Source: Lunularia cruciata (Eukaryota; Streptophyta; Marchantiopsida; Lunulariales; Lunulariaceae). From it: 64,000 bases of DNA. Position 1 is the stretch's first letter; each line of letters starts with the position of its first letter. This document shows, one piece after another, positions 12,175 through 23,854 of this stretch. The DNA lies in assembly GCA_948567375.1 (NCBI GenBank), contig OX419756.1, positions 54,538,552 to 54,602,551 of the forward strand, read 5' to 3'. The translations under genes were made by a program, and so were the position numbers. The notes beneath the pieces were generated by a model. The model made no database searches. It saw nothing but the letters and a program-made list of their open reading frames with translations, and had not been told where the DNA came from.

Positions 12175-14240
12175 TGTAACTAGTATTCTTGCTATCGGGT
12201 AGGGTAGTGACGGATAACCTAACCTGTCATCACAACATGCACTCCTGGTCTGTTTGTCATCACCTCAAACATTACCAAGGAGAAATACACATCACTCCTA
12301 GAATGAAAGAACCTAAGCACAACGCCTGCACACCAATCTAAACCAACTGGGCGTACAAACAAGCATGCAAGCACAGAGAGGATCCAATCACAGGAATGCA
12401 ATAATAACTCTCTATGATTTTTGGTTGGAAAAGAGCTTCAGAGCCTTTGTGCTCTGTCATAAAACTAATTTCAACCTTTACTCCAAGTCTCCTCCAATTT
12501 TTACTTCAGATCTCAACAAATTCCTGCTCCATGTGGGGATTTCATATGTCTTCTTGATGGGGAAGCCTCTATGAAGCTCATATGAACATAACTCTTTCTG
12601 TCAAGCTTGGATCCAAGGTTTTTGAGATTCAATGGAAAGCCTGTGAGATAAGTTTTCCAATGATAAAAAATAGACTTCAATCAGATCACTAAAACTCCCC
12701 TGACAAGCTCTCAAAGTTGACTAGGTTTTTACAACTCTCACCCTAATTTCAAAATCCCCCTTTTTAGGGTTTTGCCCCTGGTCCTTGCCAACTTTCCCCT
12801 GACTTCTAAATCAGATGTACACTTGATTCTCAAAAAACACTTTGGAAATATGAACTCTCAATCATAGTCACAAAAGTGAGAGAATAGACATTCAATTAGG
12901 AAGAAAGAAATGCTCCTCCGAGCTTGTGATAGTCTTTTTAGTAAAAATTGTTGCATCAGATCTCACTCTCTATAATTGCAAAGCCCACCAAATTTTCCCC
13001 AATAGTTGGTCGTGCTCTTGGATAACACTCTGTACATTTTGATGACCTAATCCAACCCCAATCCCTAGATATGGATGAATTCCTGAGCTGTGCTAACTTG
13101 TGAGCTCTGCAGACCCAGGTATACTTGATCCAAAACCCTAAAGAATTCACTTGAAACCTTCACAAAAAGGTGCACAACCTAACCAAAAACAAGACTGGAA
13201 ATTTTTATAAGGTATCTCAAGCCACAACTTGGGGAGTGACCAAAACTCCAAACCTGATCACTAGCTCTTCTCCATCACCTTACACCTCAAGAGCTTCAAC
13301 TTCAATCAACCAGATTTGGTTTTAGATTGATCAAAAACTAAAATTTCTTGTTCTCAATATTGTAATCACTTTGTCTTCTATTCAATCCAATTGACAAGTA
13401 GTGAAAATGTTTCAAGAAGCTCCCTCAATTGCCTAATTTGTGCTCTTGTGTATTAATTTTACCCCCTTGATTCAATCTATCATATCCCTCTTGGAATCAG
13501 CTTAAATTGTGTGCTTTATATCTTCAGATTTTAGCCTGTCAGATCCTCTTTCCAACTATGTTCTTTGTTCCCCAAATGGCCTCACCAAACTCCCTTGATG
13601 ATCAAAAAACTCCAGCCTTCTCTCTTTGGACCCAATCTCTTGCACATTTGTCCTTTAATCTTTTTACTTTTTGACCCCACAACTCTACCTTGAAGCTTAT
13701 GAGCAAAAATTTAGGCATTTCCCAACTATAGAAGCACATACATTGTCAAGTCCTAGACATGCTCATAAGTAAGCACCAGAAGGATGATAGGATCCGAGTT
13801 TCTCATCACCAACTCCAACAATACCGCCCCAAAACGTGCCACCAACCAGTCCTGTAAGCCATCACAGTAAAAAATCTGAAGCCTGATGAGAAAAGGATTT
13901 GGGAGTGGCAGATCGGGACCATGGGACATCTCATGCTCAAATGCTTCTTCTAATGTTCTACCACTCATGCACTGCTACAACTCTCACTCCCAACGTCCTC
14001 CTCCCCTCTAGACTCCTCGACTAAAACATTCCCTTGTCTCTCCACTCACCCTTGTCTTTATTCATCAAAGCCCTCAAACATGATAAGATTGTAACCCACA
14101 TGGCCAATCACATACATGTACAAAGATTGCTCACCTGGCAGCATCTCATCCGTTGGATCTAGCAAACAACCTACACCACTAATGTGGAGATAAAAGTGAT
14201 AAGTCACTTTTTTACAAGCTATGCAAACCACAACGCGACA
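12175..14240 (-). repeat. Element 2 3' LTR
   Basis: A 2066-bp LTR. The minus-strand start TGTCGCGTTGTGG directly follows a purine tract. The other end (plus strand TGTAACTAGTATTC) was placed by alignment with the complete solo LTR at 30986-33062, which has a perfect target duplication. Long collinear matches include caccaatctaaaccaact and ccctagatatggat. The first 200 bases are also related to the element 5 LTR (about 50110). The flanking pentamer on the left is attct; its partner was deleted. Confidence 0.78.
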
Positions 14241-14241
14241 T

Positions 14242-14252
14242 CCACCCCCTCT
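14242..14252 (-). other. Element 2 polypurine tract
   Basis: On the minus strand AGAGGGGGTGG immediately precedes the LTR start TGTCGCG. A purine run at this place primes plus-strand DNA synthesis in LTR retroelements. Confidence 0.75.
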
Positions 14253-14349
14253 AAACTTGTGCATCCTCCGGTATGCACCAACTGATCAGACCGTACGTTG
14301 TAGTCAGAGTCATATTACCTCCTCATCTGATTGATGAGACTCATCATCC

Positions 14350-15500
14350 TCCAATAGTAGATCTTCATCTTGGAACTAAAAGAGATCCAACTCTTTGTTG
14401 ACTTTGTCCGTGTTCAAACTTCCTTCTTGCTGTTTGAAGAGCTTGACCCGCTTGCCAGCAATTGGAACCTTGAGTTAACATCCATCCAACTCTTGAAGAG
14501 AGTTAGTAGCATTATCCAACACACTAACAATCACATACGGTCCAAACCAACACTTTGAGAATTTTTTTCATAGCGCTATGTTGGTTATCTAGACTACTAT
14601 CATTGACTAGTACCCAATCCCCTTCTCTAACATCTCTTGGCCTCAAGCGGTGGCGTTTGTCAAATCTGTCCTTATTCCCAAGGTGCAATTTCTTAACCCT
14701 CTCAATTGCCAACTCCACATCCTCTGGCCTTTTCTCCAATTAGCAAATCCTGAGTGCTAGAAGCTCCTCTATAGATATGTGATCTTCCCAAGGTAGGACA
14801 CTCCAAGTGAGTATTTGCTCTTCAATTGGCATAATTGGTTTCTGCCCATGTATCAACTCTGCGGGCATGTAACCAATAACTGAAATATGAGTGGTGCAAT
14901 CCGCCCATAGAGCAAAAGGTAAGAGCCTTGGCCACTGTTTCACTCTCGCTTGGCATGCTTTCACAATGGCTTTCACAATGGGCGGATGACCTCGCTCACT
15001 CTTGGCATTTCCCTTTGGGTTGTAAGCAGTTGTAAGAGCCAATTTGACTCCACACCTCTCAAAGAAAGCCTTGGCTTCTTGTGTATTCAGCTCTCCTCAA
15101 TCCATTGTAATTTTTCCCACACACTCGTATTTACAAACCACGTCCTCCAACAGAAATCTGCAAATTCCCTTGCTGGTTTTGGTCCTCAAGGCTCATCCTT
15201 CCACCTGGTTAGACAAATCTTCTCATGCCAAAACCAAGTACCGCATCTGCCATATCCCAACCGGCATAGTAACCAGATCCACCACCCACTTGAAATGCAT
15301 TGCAAGCGGATAGGTAGGATGTAATCCATCTTTATGTTGAATATCTAAGTATGTTTGGCAGATTTTACACATCTCTACAAACCAAACTTCATCTTTGTAC
15401 ATATTACGCCACCAATACCTTTCCTTCAGTTTGGTAAAGGTAGCATAAATACCCCTATGTCCAGCCCACAAGCTCTCATGGAATTCTTTGATCAGTAGCT
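14350..15500 (-). pseudogene. Element 2 integrase remnant
   Basis: The zinc-binding part has the H-H-C-C pattern: His in EFHESLWAGH and Cys in EMCKICQTY, in the 15223-16020 frame at residues 181, 188, 218 and 221. The core continues with WVVDLVTMPVG, and after a frameshift with ERGHPPIVKAIVKAC around the catalytic Glu. The C-terminal part has KDRFDKRHRLRPRDVREGDW (14524-14739) and a WFGPY box typical of the Ty3 GPY/F module. The protein would insert the cDNA into chromatin. Several frame breaks make this copy inactive. Confidence 0.8.
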
Positions 15501-15798
15501 CCCTTGTCTCCTCCTTGCACACAACCCGTTGTGGAGGCTCGCCACTCAATTTAGCTTTCTTCCAGAAATAACCCCCTTCCAAAAGGTAGTTGTATGCTTT
15601 CCGCCTCAATTGTTTGTACCAAGCGTCATTCCATTTTGGTTTCTTGGTCAAGGAGCTAAGGTAAAACCCTATATCCAGCCATTCTCCTTCATAGAGCTCC
15701 TTCATGAAGAACTTGGGACACTCATACTCTCTTCCTTGAGCCCTTGAAAAGAAGGTAGTACCCATAGCTTCGGTATTGTCAATCATCAACTCCTCATC

Positions 15799-16425
15799 TT
15801 GATACTCAGCCCGAGATAGCATATCTGCTACATGATTATCCTTGCTTGCTATGTGTTGGAACTCAGGATTCAGGGATTTGATGTATGCTATCCACCTGAG
15901 CATTGCAGTATCTGGGGTATTACAATTTGTAATCATCCCGAACAGTGGTAAACAATCTGTCTCCACTATAATCGGTGCACCAATCACGTAGTCCTTCTCA
16001 GATTTCATCACTGTAACCACTCCCCATAGCTCTCATTTAACCTAAAGGTAGACTCTTTGGTGTTCACTCAGGACCTTTGCCCCAAAATGTACAGCGTATC
16101 GGTTCCCATCTTCATCATCTTCTCCTACCGCCCAACCGATAGGAATAGGGCTAGTATCAACCGTGAGTATTACGGGCTTGTTGTTCTCATAGCTGATCCT
16201 TTGTGGTACAGGTGGAGAGGACAGCAATTATTTCAACTTCTGAACCACTTTTTTGTGTCTCTCCTCCCACCTAAACTTTTGACCTTTCCGTAACAACCCA
16301 TAGAGAGGATCTGCTTCATGGGCAAAGTGCAGAATCCATACATGATAAAACACGCAAGCTCCCAAGAATCTCCTTACTTTTGTTGGTGAGTTGCATGTGT
16401 CCTTCATTTGCTGAATTTCATTCAC
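15799..16425 (-). pseudogene. Element 2 RNase H remnant
   Basis: RNase H residues include VILTVDTSPIPIGWAVG (first Asp), VVTVMKSEKDYVIGAPIIVE, IVETDCLPLFGM and the end box KDNHVADMLSR. The frame breaks near 16228 and 16040. It would degrade the RNA strand of the RNA-DNA hybrid during reverse transcription. It lies directly downstream of RT in the usual Ty3 order. Confidence 0.8.
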
Positions 16426-16452
16426 CTTGCTTGGGTCAGGATTGCGACCAAA

Positions 16453-17268
16453 TCATCCATATAAATGCTCAACAATGACCACCTCTTCAGCACCAAACTT
16501 GGATTTAGCACACAATAACGTTACATACACCTCCTCAAGCTGTGATAGGATCTTATCACAATCTGAAATGTGATCAGATACAAATTTGTGGCACCCCCTC
16601 TGATCCAATACTTTATCCTTCTCTTCTTCTATACACCCTTTTATTGGAATATCATCCATAAAAGGCATTATCTTCTTCGGAATGAAATCCCTAAGAACCT
16701 CATTCATCCCGTTCATGATATGTGCAACAAAATTTGTTGCTCCTTGTGGCAACGTGCACATCCTCATCAATCTCAAGGGCGTCCTCATTTTGGTAATATT
16801 TCTACTCCCTTCAGCAATTTGGAACTGGTCATAACCAGAGTGTAGATCTCCCAACAAATATATTGCTCTACCCGCAAATGCTTCTATAATTGGCCCTATC
16901 CCCGTGTTTTTGATTGTCACTCGATTCACCTGTTGCATGTCTTGAATGAACCTCAATGCTTCATTCTTCTTAGGCATTTTTAAGCAGCAACTAGAATAAG
17001 GTGCAAATAATAGCTCTAGGATCTTTGCATCAGTTTTCTCCTTTAAGAGATCCATCAGTTTTGGCATGAAGGCTCTAGGTACCGGAATGGGTCTCAAGTC
17101 CCAAGGTGCATGTGGAACCGTAAAAATGATCATTGGAGCCACCACACTTGGATCTAAACACCCAATTTCAAAAATCTCAAAGGAGAAAGCTTTCCCATGC
17201 CGACTCAACATTTCCAAAAACCTTTTCTCCTCTGTTGGTAGAAGAAAATCTGATGAACCAACCGCCAA
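16453..17268 (-). pseudogene. Element 2 reverse transcriptase, open for 271 codons
   Basis: The longest open frame in the window. In order it shows IPVPRAFMPKLMDLLK (linker), KMPKKNEALRFIQDMQQVN, GDLHSGYDQFQIAEGSRNI (with the first catalytic Asp), MRMCTLPQGATNF and the catalytic box PFMDDI (FMDD at 16651-16662). It copies element RNA into cDNA in the virus-like particle. The RT core itself is nearly intact, but the flanking protease, RNase H and integrase are broken, so it is not functional as a unit. The 'LPQGATN' form differs from the 'PFGLxNA' of element 5. Confidence 0.88.
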
Positions 17269-17556
17269 CTCCTTGAGTGTAGCTTCGGTGAACTTGTGAC
17301 CTATCTGAGTTGGATCCCTTAAGCTCTTTTGCTTCTGAGCAAGTTGTACATGCTGATCAGAGTCACTTGGAAGAGGTTAAGCCACAGACATGACCTTTTT
17401 CTCCACACTCTTGTATGTGGTTTCCACCCCAACCTCAGAATTGAAAAAAAGACTCTATTGCTGAATAGAGCTCCCTTGAATGTGTTTCCACCACCTGATC
17501 CTCGTGCTTGTGCTCAGGCTCCATCCCCTCAAGCTCTCCTAGAGGATCTTCCATCC

Positions 17557-18224
17557 CTATCTCCATGTACATGTGGTGTCATTTTCACCAATCAATCCCA
17601 CTCTTTTTAGCTCTTTTTCTTGTTCTTGCACAACTTTTCGCTCCCATTTGTGTAAATTGGTAAGTTGCATGTACACACTAAACCCACTCTGAGAAAATCT
17701 CATCACTCCTATACATAAGTTACTTTCCATCTGAAGCAAGAGCACCTTCCTTGATGTACCACCATATTCTTGCCCTATAGTGGTACTTGGAGAAAATCCT
17801 TGAACTCCACCGTCACTTTTGGTTGAGAACCATTCCTCAAGTAATCCTGGTTGCACTCATGGTTTGCAGGTATAGTGAGGAATTGCACCACTTTCTTGCC
17901 ATCTTGGCTTCTGATCCAAGCATAGGCAAAACCATCATCAAGAAATTTGGTCTCCATCCTCACCGCCGTAATGAACGGTTGCCTAAGGATCACTGAGTAT
18001 GATGTAGTCTCCTGAACAAAGAAATTTTGTTCAGTGACTACATCTCCAACCTTCACCCTCATATCTGGGCAGGCACCATAGAGCTCTCCCTTGGTGTTGT
18101 TTGATGCCTTGATCACCCAACCATGCTCTATATCAATTGACCATTTTCCCCGCTTGTAGAGCTCCTTGGAAACAATGTTGATTTCTAATCTATGATTAAT
18201 AAGAGCAACCATAGGATTTTTCAT
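17557..18224 (-). pseudogene. Element 2 protease region
   Basis: The frame 18224-17775 contains ALINHRLEINIVSKELYKR, which sits where retropepsins have the catalytic Asp-Ser/Thr-Gly; here the Asp position reads Asn (INH), so catalysis is lost or the residue mutated. It continues with NFFVQETTSYSVILRQPF, the flap-to-second-motif region typical of retroviral-type aspartyl proteases. It would cut Gag-Pol. A frameshift near 17790 separates it from the linker to RT. Confidence 0.7.
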
Positions 18225-18238
18225 GCTACCAAACCTGA

Positions 18239-19437
18239 CTAGGTTTCAGTGGTAGCTCTGGCCCAATTTCCTCTAGTATAGTGACTAGAGATCCCACCAT
18301 CATCACCCTCATCATCTACAAATCTGACTTTATGGTTGTTGCAGCATCGAGCAAGCTCTAACTCTTCTTCTTCTATTACCGTAGTATCAAGAGCGTTTGA
18401 TAGAGCAACTTCTCCTATCAACTGCCGCTTGTGGTTGATGGTGTCTATGATTACATCATGAAACTCCTTCTTGGCAATCCCAAGGATCTCCCAAAGAGTA
18501 AACTCCACCTTAGCATTGAGTACTCTCTCTTCTAGTACTCCTTTTAGATAAGTCGCTGCTTCAATATCAAACTGAAGCTTATAAGTGTGTGGTTGACCCT
18601 TCTCCTTCCCCTTTCCCTTCACTGATTTTTCAGAATCTGAAGGTAAGGTATCATCCATGACCTCCTCCTGTGAAAGTACATTTCCTTGTCGTGAGAGAGC
18701 ACTCTCTTGACGGAGTCTATCTCCTCTCAATTATCGCTTTTGAGTTGATCTCTCATCCCCAAGCTCTATGTCTTCTCTCCTTTATTTCTCTTCAAGGAGA
18801 GCTTCATGTTGGTTTCTTGCCATGTAGGCATGAACTGACATGGTATCCACTGGATCAGCCCATTGAGTGGCCTGCTTGATTTCAGTAGCAACCCGTAGTA
18901 GTTCTCTTCTTGCGGTGTTCCCTTTTTCCAATGTATGTAAAGCATTGCTCCACATGTTTCCCATCTCTACATGCTTCACAAATACTTCTCCTCCATCCCC
19001 TACTACCTCAAATCCATAGGCAGCGGCTTCAACTGATGTTGTAGCTTGTTGCAATAAGAAATCATCCAACAACTTCCGCATTCCTCCTTTCCCAAAGTTG
19101 GTTTTTAGGACTTTCCCCGTGTCTTTCACTGCAATCTTCCCATCCTTCCAAAAAACCACTCCTTGCTGAATAGTATCAGCAAAATCACCACACTCCTTCC
19201 TAGTGTGTTCAATACCATCACACCAAATACACCTTTGTACATACTCTTGCTTGGTCCCCGTTCTGGTGTCGGAACCGCTTCCTTTCTCCTCCAACCTCAC
19301 CAATTTGATTTGCAAATCTTGCATCCCTTTCACCAAATCATCGATGGTGGTTTCTTATAATGGAGTGGTGACAATTGGATTAGTGACAGCCGGTGCTATA
19401 GCAATATGTATCACGGGCTGTCTTGGAGCCCTTCCAA
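18239..19437 (-). pseudogene. Element 2 gag, C-terminal part
   Basis: The 19336-18782 frame holds a CCHC zinc knuckle, CIWCDGIEHTRKEC (19190-19231), preceded by a helical segment TIDDLVKGMQDLQIKLVRLE. A stop separates it from the downstream frame (18730-18239), which is acidic and Lys-rich with KGKGKEKGQPHTYKLQFDIE. The knuckle binds element RNA for packaging. The N-terminal capsid portion is absent because of the junction at about 19437; past that point the same reading frame continues into element 3 integrase. Confidence 0.75.
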
Positions 19438-20254
19438 GACATTCATCCCAATTGCTATGGTGAATGTTGACAAAGGCACAAAGCATATCTTCCAAGGTGC
19501 AATGTGCACGTTTAGTTTCTCCATCAGTTTGAGGATGATAAGTTGTGGACAAAGCAAGCTTGGTGCCAAGTATCTGGAAGAGGGCTTGCCAAAACTTTCC
19601 GGTGAAGCAAGGATCATGGTCAGAGATGAGTACACATGGCATCCCATGATGTTTGAATACATTAGCAAAGTAGAGTTACGCCAAGGTTGAAGCATCCACA
19701 ATATCAACCGTTGGTGCCAAATGGATTTGCTTACTAAGCTTATCCACAAACACCACAATTGTTGTATGACCTTGTTGTGTCTTGGGCAAGGAGGTGATGA
19801 GATCTAAGCTCACGTGTTCCCAACGAGTAGTTGGAATGGGAAGTGGCTGAAGGAGTCCACTCGGCTTTTGGTTACTAGCCTTGTTGCGTTGACAACTCTC
19901 ACACAATCGGACAAACTCCCAAACATTGCGTGTCATGTTGGGCCCCCACCATTGGCATTGGAGGGTACCCAAGGTCTTGTCCACTCCCATGTGACCAGTT
20001 ATTGGTAGATCATGGGCTTCTTGAAGGTGCACAAGTTGGAGATCACCTTTGGCTGGAACATAGATCCGGTCCACATGGAATAGAAGGCCTTCCTTGAAGA
20101 AGAAGGTGTTGTATTCTTTGTCACTTGCTGTTAGATGACCATGTACCATTTGGAAGAAGGGATCTTGTTGTAGAGCTGATCGGAACTTGTTATGGACCTT
20201 GGGGTCAATTGACACCGTCGTAATTGCCGTCGTGATGAGAGGAAGAGACTTCAA
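19437..20254 (-). pseudogene. Element 3 integrase, truncated
   Basis: The 20254-19676 frame gives the H-H-C-C zinc domain (EAHDLPITGHMGVDKT, then CESCQRNKAS) and the start of the core, WEHVSLDLITSLPKT and VVFVDKLSKQIHLAP. After a frameshift, the 19642 frame carries VLISDHDPCFTGKFW (second Asp) and HPQTDGETKRAHCTLE. In the usual DGxTER box the catalytic Glu is here Lys (codon 19511-19513). At about 19437 the frame runs on into gag sequence of element 2. Confidence 0.82.
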
Positions 20255-20299
20255 ATCAAGTCATCGTGATAGACCATCAAGGATGACATGGAACCAACC

Positions 20300-21620
20300 T
20301 GGTTTGTACTCAATTTTGACGTCAAACAATTGGATTTGTTATTCCCATCAATGATGTCAACTCTTCATGTGTTCCAAGTGTAAGGTTTGCAACAATGGCT
20401 TATGATCAGTTTGCATGATCACTTGTTTCCCCAAGAGATAATGCCTCCATACCTTGGTGGCATATACCATTGCAAGTTGTTTTTTTATCTCAAGCAAAGT
20501 AATTTCTTTCAGCTGTATTTAGTCGGCAAGACACAAAGGCAATGGAATGTGGTCCATTGGGGAATTCTTGTTGCAACATAGCTCCAATTGCAAAGTTAAA
20601 AGTATCAAAATCAACCATACAAGGTAGTTGAGGATCATATGGTTGAAGAATGGGTCTTGAAGACACCATATGCTTTAACTTTTGGAATGCTTCTTCATGC
20701 TTGGTGGTCCACTTGAAGCTCAAGTTCTTTCCCAAGAGGTCAGTCAATGGTGCAGCCACATGAGCATAATAGTGGATGAACCGTCGGTAATAACTGGCCA
20801 ATCCATTGAATGTTTGTACTTTTGTAGCATCCTTTAGGGTAGGCCAATCAATAATGGCCTTGATCTTCTCTTCTTCCATCTTGATCCCCTCTAATGAGAT
20901 CTTATGACCCAAGAAGGTAACTTCCTTCTCCCAAAAGCTAGGGCTTAGCCCCATGTTACCTTTTTTGTCTCTCCCTTGTACGGCTTGATGGGGTCTTCCC
21001 ATCCTTCATTTTTCCTACGCGGTCGCCTTTTCTCTTCTCCCAAAAGGCACACTTCGACTTCTTGTAGTAAAATTTTCATTGTCATAGTCGTCTTAGGACT
21101 TCTCGCACATGATTCACATGTTTTGCCTCTATCTTACTAAAGATTAAGATATCGTCCAAGAACACCAACATGGACCGATCCAATAGTCCATCCAACACCC
21201 GATGCATTTGAAAGGCAGTCTTTTGTGTCACCCATACCTTGTGTGAAAGGCAGTCTTTTGCACATCTTCTCTATCAATAGGAATTTGCCAATAGCCATTG
21301 CAAAGATCCAACTTGGAAAAGTAGCGTGCTCCACTTAGTTGATCAAGCAAGTTGTCTATCCGAGGCAAGGGATATGCATTCTTCACCATTTGCTTATTGA
21401 GCCCACGGTAATCAATACAAAAACAAAGTCCTCCATCCTTCTTTGGAACAAATAGTACCGGTGCTCCCCAAGGAGAGGTACTATTTTGTATTAAGTCCTT
21501 CTCCAAAAACTCTGTAAGTGTTGTTTGCAACTCCTCCAACTCCTTTGGTGAGAGTCGATAGATCGGTCTACTCATTGGAGTACTCCTTGGCAATAACTCA
21601 ATCTTGAAGGGCATCACTCA
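20300..21620 (-). pseudogene. Element 3 RT and RNase H, interrupted by a SINE-like insert
   Basis: RT begins near 21617 with [20 protein letters not shown] and continues through [20 protein letters not shown] and [19 protein letters not shown] break near 21228 follows, and then the catalytic FLDD (21151-21162). The thumb/connection region KEVTFLGHKISLEGIKMEEE is separated from it by the 96-bp insert at 20938-21033. RNase H follows (DFDTFNFAIGAMLQQEFPNG, then SCRLNTAERNYFA). Typical chromovirus layout; inactive because of the insert and frameshifts. Confidence 0.87.
20938..21033 (+). mobile_element. SINE-like insertion with a perfect 13-bp target duplication
   Basis: A 96-bp segment interrupts the RT gene between two identical copies of cttctcccaaaag (20925-20937 and 21034-21046). 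Elements 1 and 4 lack it at this position. It is about 85% identical by eye to 6455-6541. A 13-bp duplication and short length suggest LINE-mediated retroposition. It lacks a poly(A) tail in either direction and I see no convincing pol III boxes, so 'SINE-like' is descriptive. Orientation is arbitrary. Confidence 0.8.
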
Positions 21621-21982
21621 ATTGGAGGGTAATCCCTTTGGCAGATCATCTAGAAACACATCCGCAAACTCCTGAACTATCTGATCAACCATTGCTTGAT
21701 GAGGCCCTTGGCCCTCCTTAGATTGTTCTTGTGCAATTGGCTTGATCCACACCACAAATATAGACTTATCTTCTTCCAAAGCTTGCTCTATGGCTGCTTT
21801 ACTAACCAACCTCCCTTTTAGGGACTCATCTCTCTTCCAAGCTTGCTCCATGGTTGCCTTCTTGGCAAACTTCCCATCTTGGGACTCATCTCCCTCAAGG
21901 TTTGCTCTATGGCTACTTCTCAACAACTTCCCATCTTGGGACTGACTATTTTTAGGTGTCTTACTCAAAAGTGCCAGAAAAC

Positions 21983-22474
21983 CTAATTGGAAATTCCTAC
22001 CTTGGTGTTGTACTTGAATTTGTCATCGTGTCCAATTGAATTGAACCCTATGACATTCAAGCCAAGGTAGACCCGAATGATATCATAGTGTAGAGGTGTC
22101 ACTAAAAACCTCATACACTCCAAATACTCCCTCCCAATATTGAAGGTAATAGGATGCAAGGTGCGGAATGCAAAGCCCTTTCTACCATCCGCCATCATCA
22201 AACTACTTCCAATCACTGCCTTGATAAGAATACCCAATTCCTTTGCTACTTGCATAAACATGACATTCTTTGAACTTCCAGAATCAACCAAAATCCTACA
22301 ACCCTGATTAGATATTGTACTTTGCAAGTGAAGCAAACTTTCATAAGTCAAGCCCTCAATCCCATTGGAACTAATCAAGCTCCCAGTAGGCGGCTCAAAA
22401 TCTCCTACTGAGATTCCTTGTTTCCTTGAGCATTCTGTTCCACAAACTCCATCTGGGCAACTTGTTGAAGTCAC
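21983..22474 (-). pseudogene. Element 3 protease region
   Basis: The frame has GCRILVDSGSSKNVMFMQ with an intact retropepsin DSG triad, then ELGILIKAVIGSSLMMADGR and YLECMRFLVTPLHYDIIRVY, the usual path to the second conserved motif. In the element it lies between the gag knuckle and RT. The linker to RT (21618-21968) has two KGRL-type acidic/basic repeats. It would process Gag-Pol; downstream stops prevent a full polyprotein. Confidence 0.8.
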
Positions 22475-22479
22475 CCATT

Positions 22480-23250
22480 CCTAAGTGGGCATTCAACAAT
22501 GCGATGTCCAACTTGGCAACAATAAAAACAACCTCCATCTTGTTGCAATCTTTCTCTATCCATTGTACCATGTGGTCTCCATTGGATAGCATCAATCTCC
22601 ATTGGTGCCTATTCTTCCACCCATACATAGGTACTAGTAGGCCTTATGTAGGTCGAGGTCAAGACCAAGTTATCGCAACCAAGGAATCAAAGCGCTCAGC
22701 CAATTGCATGGCTTCTTCTATGTTTTGTGGTTCTCACATGGTCACCTCCAATTTGGTTTGTGACTTCAATCCCCGCACAAATTGATCTAGAACTTCACCT
22801 TCTTGTATATCTAGAATCTACATGATGATGTTCTGAAATTGTGTGATGTAGCTCCTTACGGAGCCAACTTGCTTCAACTCCACTAATTTATCTTGTGTGG
22901 CTCAAGTGGCATTTATAGTTTGAAACCCACCCAATATTGCATCCTTGAATTCTACCCATGTCAAAATTGGTGCAACAATATGTTGTTCCGCTTGCTCCAC
23001 TTGGAATCGCCACCAAAGTTTTGCTACACAATCTAATTGGCTAGAGGCCAAGAGAATCTGTTTCCGTTCATCTTGAAGATTGGTGATTTCAAAGTAACAT
23101 TTGTAGTCAAACACAAAATTCTCCATTGTGCTCGGAAAATTCTTGCCTTCAAACACCTTGGGTTTTGGAAATCAAATGCAATCTTTTCTATCTCAAATTG
23201 GCACTCTCTATATATGTTCTCATTGTTGCTGATCTCGTTCATCTAGCAAT
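22480..23250 (-). pseudogene. Element 3 gag
   Basis: The capsid-like part (23156-22902) reads FEGKNFPSTMENFVFDYKCY, then a Leu/Ala-rich helix and AKLWWRFQVEQAEQ, characteristic of retrotransposon gag. The C-terminal CCHC knuckle CFYCCQVGHRIVEC is at 22489-22530. Frames change around 22630-22900 and stops are present. It would assemble particles and bind RNA. Confidence 0.8.
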
Positions 23251-23556
23251 TGAGTAAGGTGCTTGATTTGTTGCTGCATTGCAAGGATAACGTCTAGTAT
23301 TTCCACCATAGCTACTACTCTATCCTACTACTCCTAATTTATCTAATTGATTAGCACATAAATATAGCACATCCACCGTTCTCCATAAGTTACAACTAGA
23401 AGTATGTAAACAATGATGATCATATGTAAAATATCTTGCCCAAAGTGCGAGGTGATAAATTGGGTGAAACAATACTTGGGTAATATTTGGATGTGAAAAT
23501 CCCAATGGTTTGGCGGAAGTGGATTTGGTGGTCCATAAATTCCATCCATCCCATTC

Positions 23557-23571
23557 TTGATTTGATACTAA
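23557..23571 (-). other. Element 3 primer-binding site
   Basis: On the minus strand TTAGTATCAAATCAAG follows the LTR end TTTTACA, a worn version of the initiator-Met tRNA complement TGGTATCAGAGC. Confidence 0.7.
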
Positions 23572-23854
23572 TGTAAAAGACCAAGATCAAGGAAAGAAAT
23601 AGAAGAATGGAAACTCACATTGGGACACTTGAATGAGGGAAAACTCCAAATGCCTAGCATAAGCTTTAGCTTTGATATTTATAGGTAGCATACAAAGCCC
23701 TTGAGAAGCTTCTCAAGAAGCTTCCTTCTAGAAGCTACCTACTTGGGATGCAAGTAAACTAGTTGGGAAGCTTCTAGAATATTCTAGGCTAATTTGGCTT
23801 AATCTCTACTTTGTTAGCCTTACTAACTACGTCGCTAAACTCCATATTGTTACA
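23572..23854 (-). repeat. Element 3 5' LTR
   Basis: A 283-bp LTR. On the minus strand it begins TGTAACAATATGGAG and ends GGTCTTTTACA. It holds the GAAGCTTC cluster (about 23703-23750) upstream of the TATA box (minus-strand ctataaatatc, 23675-23685). It is shorter than the element 4 LTR because it has fewer GAAGCTTC repeat units. Confidence 0.9.

Larger units (their letters stand above)
12175..19437 (-). mobile_element. Element 2: Ty3/gypsy with a 2-kb LTR, 5' truncated
   Basis: Minus-strand element inserted in element 1. From its 3' end it has an LTR (12175-14240), a polypurine tract (14242-14252 read as pyrimidines), integrase, RNase H, RT, protease and the C-terminal half of gag. The 5' gag and 5' LTR are gone: at about 19437 the sequence switches to element 3 integrase. 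RT residues such as PFMDDIPIKG and MCTLPQGATN place it in a Ty3/gypsy lineage distinct from elements 1, 3 and 4. It lacks the methyltransferase and PHD modules seen in element 5. Confidence 0.85.
19437..23854 (-). mobile_element. Element 3: Ty3/gypsy chromovirus family, 3' truncated
   Basis: Minus-strand member of the element 1 family: 5' LTR (23572-23854), primer site, gag, protease, RT-RNase H and integrase up to the catalytic core. The end of integrase, the chromodomain and the 3' LTR are missing at the 19437 junction. It is inserted in the RNase H gene of element 4: right after its LTR the sequence continues with 'ccttggtggcatatac', which is interior pol sequence (compare 20454). It is clearly better preserved than element 1, so it is younger. 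Confidence 0.85.

Noticed and set aside
15529-15747. Plus-strand open frames across 14.3-19.7 kb
   Set aside because: They are antisense shadows of the element 2 and element 3 pol and gag on the minus strand.
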